Below are positions 24,388 to 32,315 of a stretch of 42,002 nt of DNA, one piece after another; position 1 is the first letter of the stretch, and every line of letters starts with the position of its first letter. The DNA lies in assembly GCF_002879865.1 (NCBI RefSeq), contig NZ_PNXY01000041.1, forward strand, positions 1 to 42,002, in the 5' to 3' direction. Origin of the DNA: Paraburkholderia rhynchosiae (GTDB lineage: Bacteria; Pseudomonadota; Gammaproteobacteria; Burkholderiales; Burkholderiaceae). The notes below the pieces were generated by a model. It had not been told where the DNA came from. It saw only the letters and a list, made by a program, of their open reading frames with translations, and searched no databases. A program made the translations under genes and the position numbers.

Positions 24388-24576
24388 GGGGCTGCGGAGA
24401 TCGCGCGCGGGGTAGGTCTTGCTCGAGGAAGCAGGGCCACGAGGCACGCGTCAATGCGTGTGCGAGGGCCTCTGCGGCGCGCCATCGCGGACCGTAAAAA
24501 GCATTCAAAAGCAGCGCGGACCGCTTGTCCCCGCACCGATAACGCGCCCGCTTTTGGCACGCGCAACTGCTGCGTC

Positions 24577-24591
24577 GCACCATCCCTGTGC
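24577..24591. promoter_or_regulatory. probable NtrC-type enhancer site
   Basis: GCAC-N7-GTGC (24577-24591), inner bases CATCCCT, agrees with the core of the NtrC dyad. It lies about 130 bases upstream of the nirB start point and about 220 from the cobA start point, suitable for activating sigma-54 at both. A second inverted repeat, CACGC-N6-GCGTG at 24445-24460, lies nearer the cobA promoter. Confidence 0.5.
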
Positions 24592-24692
24592 TGGCCTGCC
24601 TCGAAATGCGTCGTGCGTCAGATTGGCCGCCTGTCCGTGCGATTGCCCGCGAAGCCCCGCTGCGCAAGACTCACAAGGGCGTTCCACGCGAT

Positions 24693-24708
24693 TGGCACAG
24701 CCTTTGCG
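24693..24708 (+). promoter_or_regulatory. sigma-54 promoter of nirB
   Basis: TGGCAC-AGCCT-TTGCG: near-perfect -24/-12 elements with 10 bases between GG and GC. The RNA should start near 24719, only a few bases before the P1 hairpin, which supports the reading of both. Confidence 0.85.
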
Positions 24709-24722
24709 TTTAATGCCGCCAT

Positions 24723-24795
24723 CGGATCAACGTGGATCCGCCGCGAGCCCGACACAAAGTGCTCGCCGCAGTACAAGGTCAGGACAACGGCGTCC
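24723..24795 (+). ncRNA. ANTAR-type antitermination leader of nirB (P1 and P2 hairpins)
   Basis: P1 is CGGATC-AACGTG-GATCCG (24723-24740): 6-bp stem, hexaloop with A at 1 and G at 4. P2 is GGAC-AACGGC-GTCC (24782-24795), again A1 and G4. The linker is 41 bases and contains a further GCGAGC/GCTCGC stem (24743-24766). The P2 loop and 3' arm are reused as the 5' arm of the terminator, so P2 and terminator cannot form together. This is the known layout of nitrate-responsive NasR/NasT (ANTAR) leaders. Confidence 0.85.
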
Positions 24796-24837
24796 CCCGG
24801 ATTCAGTCATCGACTGGATTCGCGGGACGCCGTTTTT
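24786..24837 (+). terminator. leader terminator (attenuator) of nirB
   Basis: AACGGCGTCCC (24786-24796) pairs perfectly with GGGACGCCGTT (24824-24834), with an inner CAGTC/GACTG stem in the loop, followed by TTT (T run 24833-24837). It lies 73 bases before the nirB start. Confidence 0.9.
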
Positions 24838-24910
24838 ATTTCCGGCGCCGCCCGGCCGATGACGGCACGGCGGCGACCGACGACGCCAGCACATTGAGGA
24901 AACCGCGGTC

Positions 24911-27451
24911 ATGAAAATCATCGTTATCGGTCACGGGATGGTCGGTCACAAACTGGTCGAGTGTCTGGCACAAGACGCCGCGCACGGCCTCGACATCACG
25001 GTGCTGTGCGAAGAATCCCGTCCGGCGTATGACCGCGTGCATCTCTCCGAATTCTTTTCGGGCAAGACGGCGGACGACCTGTCGCTCGTCGAGCCGGGGT
25101 TCTTCGAACGCCAGAATGTGCTGCTCAAGCTCAACGCAAAGGCCGTGGCGATCGACCGTGACGCGCGCACCGTGACGGTCTCGACCGGCGAAACGTTGCC
25201 GTACGACAAGCTCGTGTTCGCGACCGGCTCGTATCCGTTCGTGCCGCCGGTGCCGGGGCGCGAGCGCGCCGATTGCTTCGTCTATCGGACCATCGACGAT
25301 CTCGAAGCGATGCAGGAGTGCGGCGCGCGCTCGAACACCGGCACGGTGGTCGGCGGCGGCCTGCTGGGTCTCGAATGCGCGAAGGCGCTGCGCGATATGG
25401 GCCTGCAAACGCATGTGGTCGAATTCGCGCCGCGCCTGATGGCGGTCCAGGTCGATGAAGGCGGCGGCCGCGTGCTGCGCACGAAGATCGAAGAACTCGG
25501 CGTGACGGTGCATACGCAGAAGAACACCACGGTGATCGTCGACGGCGAAGCGGGCACGCACCGCATGCAGTTCGCGGACGGCACGCATCTCGACACCGAC
25601 ATGATCGTGTTTTCCGCGGGCATTCGTCCGCGCGACGATCTCGCGCGCGAAAGCGGACTGACGCTCGGCGCGCGTGGCGGCATCGTGATCGACAACGCGT
25701 GCCGCACGAGCGATCCGCACATCTATGCGATCGGCGAATGCGCGCTGTGGAACGGCCAGTTGTTCGGCCTCGTCGCACCTGGCTATGACATGGCGCGCAC
25801 GGTCGCGAAGCAACTGCTTGGCGAACAGGCTGAATTCGCGGGCGCCGACATGAGCACCAAGCTCAAGCTGATGGGTGTGGACGTGGCGAGCATCGGCGAT
25901 GCGCACGGCAATACGCCGGGCAGCCGCGCTTATCAGTTCAGCGACGAGCGCAAGCAGGTCTATAAGAAGCTCGTGGTCTCCGAGTGCGGCAAGTATCTGC
26001 TGGGCGGCGTGATGGTCGGCGACGCTAGCGAATACGGCACGCTGCTGCAGATGACGTTGAACCGCATCGAACTGCCCGAGTCCCCCGAATTCCTGATCCT
26101 GCCGCAAAGCGACGGCAAGGCGAAGCCGGGACTGGGCGTCGACGCGCTGCCGGACGCTGCGCAAATCTGCTCGTGCAACAACGTGTCGAAGGGCGACCTG
26201 TGCGCCGCCGTTTGCGCGGGCGCAACCGACATCGGCGCGCTCAAATGCGCGACCACCGCGGGCACGTCGTGCGGCGGCTGCGTGCCGCTCGTCACGCAGG
26301 TGATGAAGGCCGAGATGAAGAAGCAGGGCCTCGCCGTGAACAACCACGTCTGCGAGCACTTCTCCTATTCGCGCCAGGAGCTGTATCACATCGTGCGTGT
26401 GGAGGGCGTGCGCAGCTTCGGTGAACTGCTTGCGAAGCATGGCCATGGTCTCGGCTGCGATATCTGCAAACCGGTGGTGGCCAGCATTCTCGCGTCGTGC
26501 TGGAACGAATTCGTGCTGAAGAAAGAGCATGCGTCGCTGCAGGACACCAACGACTACTACCTCGCCAACATCCAGCGCGACGGCACCTATTCAGTCGTGC
26601 CGCGTATGCCGGGCGGCGAAGTCACGCCAGACGGCCTGATCGCCGTCGCTCAGGTCGCGAAGAAATACGGCCTGTACACGAAGATTACCGGCGGTCAGCG
26701 TGTCGATCTGTTCGGCGCGCGCGTCGAGCAATTGCCGTTGATCTGGGAAGAACTGATCGCGGCTGGCTTCGAATCGGGCCATGCCTATGGCAAGTCGCTG
26801 CGCACGGTGAAGTCGTGCGTCGGTTCGACGTGGTGCCGCTATGGCGTCGGCGATTCGGTGGGCCTCGCGGTCGAACTCGAGAACCGCTACAAGGGCTTGC
26901 GCACGCCGCATAAGATCAAGTTCGGCGTCTCAGGCTGCACGCGCGAATGCGCCGAAGCGCAGGGCAAGGACGTCGGCATCATCGCGACCGAGAAGGGCTG
27001 GAACCTCTACGTGTGCGGCAACGGCGGCATGAAGCCACGTCACGCCGAACTGATCGCGTCCGACCTCGACCGCGAAACGCTCGTGCGCTACATCGACCGT
27101 TTCCTGATGTTCTACGTGCGCACCGCCGACCGTCTGCAACGCACCAGCGTGTGGCGCGAGAGCCTTGAAGGCGGGCTGCAGTATCTGGTCGACGTGGTCG
27201 TCAACGATCACCTGGGCGTGGCTCACGAACTCGAGTCGGACATGCAGCGCGTAATCGATACCTACGAATGCGAATGGAAGAAGGCGGTGACCGATCCGGA
27301 AACCCGCAAGCGCTTCCGTCACTTCGTCAATAGCGACCAGGCCGACAGCACCGTGAGCTTCGTCGAGGAGCGCGGCCAGATTCGTCCGGCGACGCGCGAA
27401 GAACGGCAATCGAAGCTCGCTGCCATTCCCGTCGTAGTCGAAACCGTTTGA
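24911..27451 (+). CDS. nirB: assimilatory nitrite reductase [NAD(P)H] large subunit
   Basis: An 846-residue cytoplasmic enzyme that reduces nitrite to ammonium with six electrons from NAD(P)H. Domains in order: FAD-binding (IGHGMVG, residues 7-12), NAD-binding (VVGGGLLGLECAK, about 150), a BFD-like [2Fe-2S] domain (CSCNN ... CGGC, about 420-460), then the sulfite/nitrite reductase half. Its siroheme-[4Fe-4S] cysteines are C636, C642, C676 and C680 (SCVGSTWCRYG and GCTRECAEAQG). Length equals that of E. coli NirB. GAGGA precedes the ATG at 24911 by about 10 bases. nirD follows after 32 bases. Expression is predicted to need sigma-54 activation and release of the leader terminator by a nitrate-controlled ANTAR protein. 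Confidence 0.97.
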   Translation: MKIIVIGHGMVGHKLVECLAQDAAHGLDITVLCEESRPAYDRVHLSEFFSGKTADDLSLVEPGFFERQNVLLKLNAKAVAIDRDARTVTVSTGETLPYDKLVFATGSYPFVPPVPGRERADCFVYRTIDDLEAMQECGARSNTGTVVGGGLLGLECAKALRDMGLQTHVVEFAPRLMAVQVDEGGGRVLRTKIEELGVTVHTQKNTTVIVDGEAGTHRMQFADGTHLDTDMIVFSAGIRPRDDLARESGLTLGARGGIVIDNACRTSDPHIYAIGECALWNGQLFGLVAPGYDMARTVAKQLLGEQAEFAGADMSTKLKLMGVDVASIGDAHGNTPGSRAYQFSDERKQVYKKLVVSECGKYLLGGVMVGDASEYGTLLQMTLNRIELPESPEFLILPQSDGKAKPGLGVDALPDAAQICSCNNVSKGDLCAAVCAGATDIGALKCATTAGTSCGGCVPLVTQVMKAEMKKQGLAVNNHVCEHFSYSRQELYHIVRVEGVRSFGELLAKHGHGLGCDICKPVVASILASCWNEFVLKKEHASLQDTNDYYLANIQRDGTYSVVPRMPGGEVTPDGLIAVAQVAKKYGLYTKITGGQRVDLFGARVEQLPLIWEELIAAGFESGHAYGKSLRTVKSCVGSTWCRYGVGDSVGLAVELENRYKGLRTPHKIKFGVSGCTRECAEAQGKDVGIIATEKGWNLYVCGNGGMKPRHAELIASDLDRETLVRYIDRFLMFYVRTADRLQRTSVWRESLEGGLQYLVDVVVNDHLGVAHELESDMQRVIDTYECEWKKAVTDPETRKRFRHFVNSDQADSTVSFVEERGQIRPATREERQSKLAAIPVVVETV

Positions 27452-27483
27452 TTTCTTCGTGCCAATCAACAAGGAGTTCCGCC

Positions 27484-27837
27484 ATGAGTAACGACCGCCT
27501 GCCGCAGACCTGGACACCCGTTTGCACGCTCGACGACATCGTTCCCAATACGGGAGTCTGCGCGCTCGTCAACGGTGAACAGGTGGCCGTATTTCACGTG
27601 AACATGGACGAAGACAAGGCCGCCGTGTATGCGATCGAGAACTTCGATCCGGGCTCGCATGCCGCCGTGTTGTCGCGCGGTCTGATCGGCAGCCTCGGCG
27701 AACGGGTAGTGGTTGCTTCGCCGATCTACAAGCATCACTTCGATCTGCGCACCGGCGAATGCCTCGAAACGCCGGCGCACTCCGTGAGTGCATTTCCCGC
27801 GCGCGTGGAAAACGGTCAGGTGTGGATTGCAGTTTGA
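27484..27837 (+). CDS. nirD: nitrite reductase small subunit
   Basis: A 117-residue Rieske-fold partner of NirB. It opens WTPVCTLDDIVPNTGVCALVNGEQVAVF and has the fold's usual SPIYKHHFDLRTGECLE, where the cluster-binding cysteines of true Rieske proteins are replaced, as is normal for NirD. The start at 27484 has AAGGAG 7 bases upstream. It is needed for full activity of NirB in the cytoplasm. It is the second gene of the nirBD-nas operon, 44 bases before the nitrate reductase. Confidence 0.95.
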   Translation: MSNDRLPQTWTPVCTLDDIVPNTGVCALVNGEQVAVFHVNMDEDKAAVYAIENFDPGSHAAVLSRGLIGSLGERVVVASPIYKHHFDLRTGECLETPAHSVSAFPARVENGQVWIAV

Positions 27838-27881
27838 GTTGCTGACTTCCCACCCACTTTTTTTGAGCGACGTTGCCCGCC

Positions 27882-30800
27882 ATGTCTTCGACTAACGTAA
27901 AAACCGTGTGCCCGTACTGCGGCGTTGGCTGCGGAATGGTGCTGCACGTCGAGGACGGCCACGTCGTCAAGATTTCCGGCGACAAGGAGCATCCCGCCAA
28001 CTTTGGGCGGCTGTGCACCAAAGGGCAGTCGGCCCATGTCGCGTTGCGCAAGTCAGGGCGTCTCGAAGGCGCGTTCGTGCGCCATGCGCGCGGCCAGGAC
28101 CCGGCGCCGCTGCCGATGGCGCAGGCGATCACCGACACCGCCGCGCGCTTGCGCAAGCTGCTCGACGAGCACGGACCGGACGCACTGTCGTTCTATGTGT
28201 CAGGTCAGATGTCGATCGAGGCGCAGTACCTCGTGAACAAGCTCGCCAAGGGCTTCGTTCGCACCAACAATATCGAATCGAATTCGCGTTTGTGCATGGC
28301 GAGCGCGGGCAGCGGCTACAAGCTTTCGCTCGGCGCGGACGGCCCGCCGGGATCGTACGACGATATCGATCACGCCGATCTGTTCTTCGTGATCGGCGCG
28401 AATATGGCCGACTGTCACCCGATTCTGTTCCTGCGCATGATGGACCGCGTGAAAGCCGGCGCGAAACTGATCGTCGTCGATCCGCGTCGCAACGCAACCG
28501 CGGAGAAGGCGGACCTGTTCCTGCAGATCAAGCCGGGCACCGATCTCGCGTTGCTCAACGGCCTCCTGCATCTGCTGCACGAAAACGGCCATACGGACCC
28601 CGCTTTTATCGCCGAAGCCACCGAAGGCTGGGACGCGATGCCCGCGTTTCTCGCAGACTACACGCCGGAGAACGTCGCGCAAATCACGGGCCTCTCCGCC
28701 GACGAGATCCGCCGCGCCGCGCAGTTGATCGGGACATCGAAGGAATGGATGAGCTGCTGGACCATGGGCCTTAACCAGAGCACGCACGGCACATGGCACA
28801 CCAACGCGATCTGCAACCTGCATCTCGCGACGGGCAAGATCTGCCGCCGCGGCAGCGGACCGTTTTCGCTGACCGGTCAGCCCAATGCAATGGGTGGGCG
28901 CGAAATGGGCTACATGGGACCGGGCTTGCCGGGCCAGCGCTCTGTCCTTGCTGAAGAAGACCGCGCGTTCGTCGAAAACTTGTGGGGCATTCCGAAGGGC
29001 ACGCTGCGCACCGAGGTGGGCAACGGCACCATCGACATGTTCGCGCGCATGGCCGCGGGCGAGATCAAGGCTTGCTGGATCATCTGCACGAATCCGGTCG
29101 CGAGCGTGGCGAATCGCCGGAACGCGATTGACGGTTTGAGCGCGGCGGAACTCGTGATCGCGCAAGACGCGTTCCTCGATACCGAGACCAACCGTTACGC
29201 CGATGTTCTGTTGCCCGGTGCGCTGTGGGCCGAAGCAGAAGGCGTGATGATCAACTCGGAGCGCAATCTCACGCTGATGCAAAAGGGCATCGAGCCGCCG
29301 GGCGCGGCGTTGCCCGACTGGCAGATCATCGCGCGCATTGCCTGTGAAATGGGCTTTGCCGAGGCCTTCAATTACGCGAGCGCCGAAGAAGTGTTTGCGG
29401 AAATCACGCGTGCGTCGAATCCGAAAACCGGTTACGACCTACGCGGTGCGAGCCATCGCCGCCTGAAGGAAACGCCGCTGCAATGGCCGCTCGCAGCGGA
29501 CGATTGCGCCGACCGCAACCCGATTCGCTACATCAACAATGGCGTGAGCCAGCCGCTCAGGCAAGACGCCGACGGCACCCATGCACGGCTCGTGTTTCCA
29601 ACGGCGAGCGGCCGCGCGATGTTCTTCGCGCGTGCGTTTGCAGCGCCGGCCGAGTTGCCCGACCGCGAATTTCCGATCGTGCTGAACACCGGCCGCTTGC
29701 AGCATCAATGGCACACGATGACCAAGACCGGCAAGGTCGCGATGCTCAACAAGCTGAACCCGGGGCCGTTCGTCGAGATTCATCCGGAAGATGCGGTCAC
29801 GCTCGGCATCAAGCCGAAGGATCCGGTCGAGATACGTTCGCGCCGTGGCCGCGCGATCCTGCCCGCCGTCGTGACCGAGCGCGTCAGCGCGGGCAACTGC
29901 TTTGCGCCGATGCACTGGAACGATGTATTCGGCGACGACCTGTGCATCAACGCGGTGACGAACGACGCAATCGATCCGGTCTCGCAGCAGCCTGAACTGA
30001 AGTTTTGCGCAGTCGCGCTGAGCCCCGTGGAAATCGACACCATGCAGTCCGCTCAGGATGACGAGGGCGAGGCCCTGACCGAAGTCACCGCGGCGAGCGG
30101 GTCTGCGGATGGGGTCGCGAATGAATTCGCGAATGCGTCCGCGAATGAATCCGCAAACGCGCTGTCATCGACCGCACTATCGGCAAGCGCCGGGAATGGG
30201 AATATGCCGCGTATCGACGCACTCACCAGTCTGCTGGAATTGCCGCCGGCGCCCGCGCCGTCCTTCAACGACAGCGAGCGCGCGTACCTGGCAGGCTTCG
30301 TCAGCGGGTTGCGTTCGGCGGAGGCGCATGGCATCAGCGCCGTGCCGGTTCTGCCCGGCAGTGCTCCGTTCGATTCGTCGAGTCGTCTGTATGTGGACGG
30401 CCTGCTCGCCGGTCTCTATAGTCGCAGCAATACGCAGGCAACCGCGGAACGTGCAACGCTGAACAACGCGCAAGCCGATGCGCATTCGTCGGGCGTGCGG
30501 ATCGTACGCACGCGTCCCAAGGTCACGTTGCTATGGGCGTCGCAAACCGGCAATACCGAATCGCTCACCGAGCGTTACGCGACGCGTCTGATGGAATCGG
30601 GCTTTGAAATCCGCACCTCGTGCATGGCCGACTATGCCGCGTCGACGCTCGCGAAAGCGCAATACGTGCTGCTAATGACGAGCACGTTCGGCGACGGCGA
30701 TCCGCCCGACAACGCGCAAGGTTTCTGGACGCAATTGCGTGGCGACAGCGCGCCGCGTCTGGATGGCGTGCGCTTCGCCGTGCTCGCGCTAGGCGACCGC

Positions 30801-32135
30801 AACTACGATCAGTTTTGCGGACATGGCCGCGAGCTCGACGAACGTCTCGCCGCGCAAGGCGCGTTGCGTCTGATGGAACGCATCGATTGCGACGGCGAGT
30901 ATCAGGAAACCGCAGACACGTGGCTCGAACGCGTGATCGTGCGGATCAAGGAAGAAGATGCCGCGCTGCATGCAGTGCCGCCCGACGGCATGATCAATGC
31001 CGTGGTGCCCGGCGCGGTGCCGACCAAAACGCGTCCGGCCGCATCGCGGCTCGTCACGAACCTTCGTCTGAACAGGCAGGGCGCGGCGAAGGATACGCGC
31101 TACTTTTCGCTGCGCACCGGCGACTCCGGTCTCGAATACGAAGCGGGCGACGCGCTCGGCGTATGGCCGAGCAATTGCCCCGAACTTGTAGAAGAACTGA
31201 TCGAGCTAACAGGCGCGAGCGCCGATGCAACGGTGCACGTCGCGGGTGCGGGGGAGATGCGTCTCGTGGATGCACTCGGCAAGCACTACGAGATCGGGCG
31301 CCCGAATCCGGATACGCTCGCCTTCATTGCCGCGCGCAGCAGCAACGGCGCGCTGCGTGATCTGCTCGCGCCGCAGCGTAAGGCCGACCTCAAGCAGTGG
31401 TTGTGGGGACAGCAGCTCGCCGACGTGCTGCATGAGTTCCCGGTGAAGCTCGCCGCAACGGAATTGACCGGCATGCTCAAGCGTTTGCAGCCGCGTTTGT
31501 ATTCCATTGCATCGAGCCCGAAAGCGCATCCGGGCGAAGTTCATCTGACCGTGTCGGCAGTGCGCTACAACAACGGGCGGCGTCATCGCAAGGGCGTGTC
31601 GTCGACGTTTCTGGCCGACCGTGCCGGCGACGTCAACGTACCCGTTTTCGTGCAGAAATCTGCACACTTTCGTCCTCCTCATCAATCCGATACGCCGATG
31701 ATCATGGTCGGTCCCGGCACCGGCGTTGCACCGTTTCGCGGCTTTCTGCACGAGCGCCGTGCACGCGGTGACAAGGGACGCAACTGGCTCTTCTTCGGCG
31801 AGCAACATGCCGCCACCGATTTCTACTATCGCGACGAACTCGAAGCGCTGCGCGACAGCGGTGTGCTTACGCGTCTCGATGTGGCTTTCTCACGCGACCA
31901 GGCCGACAAGATCTACGTGCAGGACCGCATGCGTGAGCACGGTGCGCAGCTCTATGCATGGCTCGAAGACGGCGCGCATTTCTATGTATGCGGCGACGCG
32001 AACCGCATGGCGCGCGATGTCGACGCCGCGCTCAAGGAAGTCGTCGCACGGCACGGCGGCATGAGTGACGAGAAGGCCAGCGAATACGTGAGCCGTCTCG
32101 CGCAGGAAAAGCGCTACGCACGCGACGTTTATTAA
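27882..32135 (+). CDS. nasA: assimilatory nitrate reductase fused to a CysJ-like flavoprotein reductase
   Basis: A 1417-residue fusion that reduces nitrate to nitrite. Residues 1 to about 720 are a molybdenum bis-MGD reductase: [4Fe-4S] cysteines C10, C13, C17 and C45 (CPYCGVGCG ... RLCTKG), and C138 (NSRLCMASAG) as the probable Mo ligand. A linker of about 30 residues rich in Ala, Asn and Ser follows. Next come a short AFLAG-like helix region (RAYLAGFVSGL, LYVDGLLAGLY), a flavodoxin domain (LLWASQTGNTESL, about 880), and an FAD/NADPH domain ending RYARDVY (RLYSIASSP, GPGTGVAPFRG). So electrons can pass NADPH-FAD-FMN-FeS-Mo within one chain. RefSeq-type names for such proteins in Burkholderia are bifunctional nitrate reductase/sulfite reductase flavoprotein. 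The ATG at 27882 lacks a strong ribosome site. Confidence 0.95.
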   Translation: MSSTNVKTVCPYCGVGCGMVLHVEDGHVVKISGDKEHPANFGRLCTKGQSAHVALRKSGRLEGAFVRHARGQDPAPLPMAQAITDTAARLRKLLDEHGPDALSFYVSGQMSIEAQYLVNKLAKGFVRTNNIESNSRLCMASAGSGYKLSLGADGPPGSYDDIDHADLFFVIGANMADCHPILFLRMMDRVKAGAKLIVVDPRRNATAEKADLFLQIKPGTDLALLNGLLHLLHENGHTDPAFIAEATEGWDAMPAFLADYTPENVAQITGLSADEIRRAAQLIGTSKEWMSCWTMGLNQSTHGTWHTNAICNLHLATGKICRRGSGPFSLTGQPNAMGGREMGYMGPGLPGQRSVLAEEDRAFVENLWGIPKGTLRTEVGNGTIDMFARMAAGEIKACWIICTNPVASVANRRNAIDGLSAAELVIAQDAFLDTETNRYADVLLPGALWAEAEGVMINSERNLTLMQKGIEPPGAALPDWQIIARIACEMGFAEAFNYASAEEVFAEITRASNPKTGYDLRGASHRRLKETPLQWPLAADDCADRNPIRYINNGVSQPLRQDADGTHARLVFPTASGRAMFFARAFAAPAELPDREFPIVLNTGRLQHQWHTMTKTGKVAMLNKLNPGPFVEIHPEDAVTLGIKPKDPVEIRSRRGRAILPAVVTERVSAGNCFAPMHWNDVFGDDLCINAVTNDAIDPVSQQPELKFCAVALSPVEIDTMQSAQDDEGEALTEVTAASGSADGVANEFANASANESANALSSTALSASAGNGNMPRIDALTSLLELPPAPAPSFNDSERAYLAGFVSGLRSAEAHGISAVPVLPGSAPFDSSSRLYVDGLLAGLYSRSNTQATAERATLNNAQADAHSSGVRIVRTRPKVTLLWASQTGNTESLTERYATRLMESGFEIRTSCMADYAASTLAKAQYVLLMTSTFGDGDPPDNAQGFWTQLRGDSAPRLDGVRFAVLALGDRNYDQFCGHGRELDERLAAQGALRLMERIDCDGEYQETADTWLERVIVRIKEEDAALHAVPPDGMINAVVPGAVPTKTRPAASRLVTNLRLNRQGAAKDTRYFSLRTGDSGLEYEAGDALGVWPSNCPELVEELIELTGASADATVHVAGAGEMRLVDALGKHYEIGRPNPDTLAFIAARSSNGALRDLLAPQRKADLKQWLWGQQLADVLHEFPVKLAATELTGMLKRLQPRLYSIASSPKAHPGEVHLTVSAVRYNNGRRHRKGVSSTFLADRAGDVNVPVFVQKSAHFRPPHQSDTPMIMVGPGTGVAPFRGFLHERRARGDKGRNWLFFGEQHAATDFYYRDELEALRDSGVLTRLDVAFSRDQADKIYVQDRMREHGAQLYAWLEDGAHFYVCGDANRMARDVDAALKEVVARHGGMSDEKASEYVSRLAQEKRYARDVY

Positions 32136-32204
32136 CGATTAACGCGCGCCCCCGGTTTCAGGCTTTAACGAGTAAGCAGTCCAGCATCAAAAGAATGGCC
32201 CGCA

Positions 32205-32220
32205 TGGCATGGACGTTGCA
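32205..32220 (+). promoter_or_regulatory. sigma-54 promoter upstream of the nitrate transporter
   Basis: TGGCAT-GGACG-TTGCA, with 10 bases between GG and GC, fits the -24/-12 consensus well. The start point would be near 32231, 85 bases before the transporter ATG. No hexaloop pair or terminator was found in this leader, so this promoter appears to lack the attenuator. Confidence 0.65.
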
Positions 32221-32315
32221 TGTACTGCGCGGGTACCAACATGGTGATCATTCCGGTGCGTGGCGAAGCATGCGATAAGCCGGATTATCGAAAATCAGTT
32301 TTGTGAGGATGTCTG

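Noticed and set aside
24555..24570. A further sigma-54-like match (TGGCAC-GCGCA-ACTGC)
   Set aside because: The -12 element lacks the GC at the required 10-base spacing.
24172..24897. Possible 241-codon plus-strand gene between cobA and nirB
   Set aside because: It overlaps both leader structures and promoters; Arg/Ala/Pro-rich without motif.
24836..26530. 564-codon minus-strand frame opposite nirB
   Set aside because: It is antisense to nirB and runs into the nirB leader. Composition is Ala/Arg/His-rich without any motif.
32231..32315. ANTAR-type hairpins in the narK leader
   Set aside because: The only hexaloop-like fold (around ACCAACATGGT) has a 5-base loop and no terminator follows.
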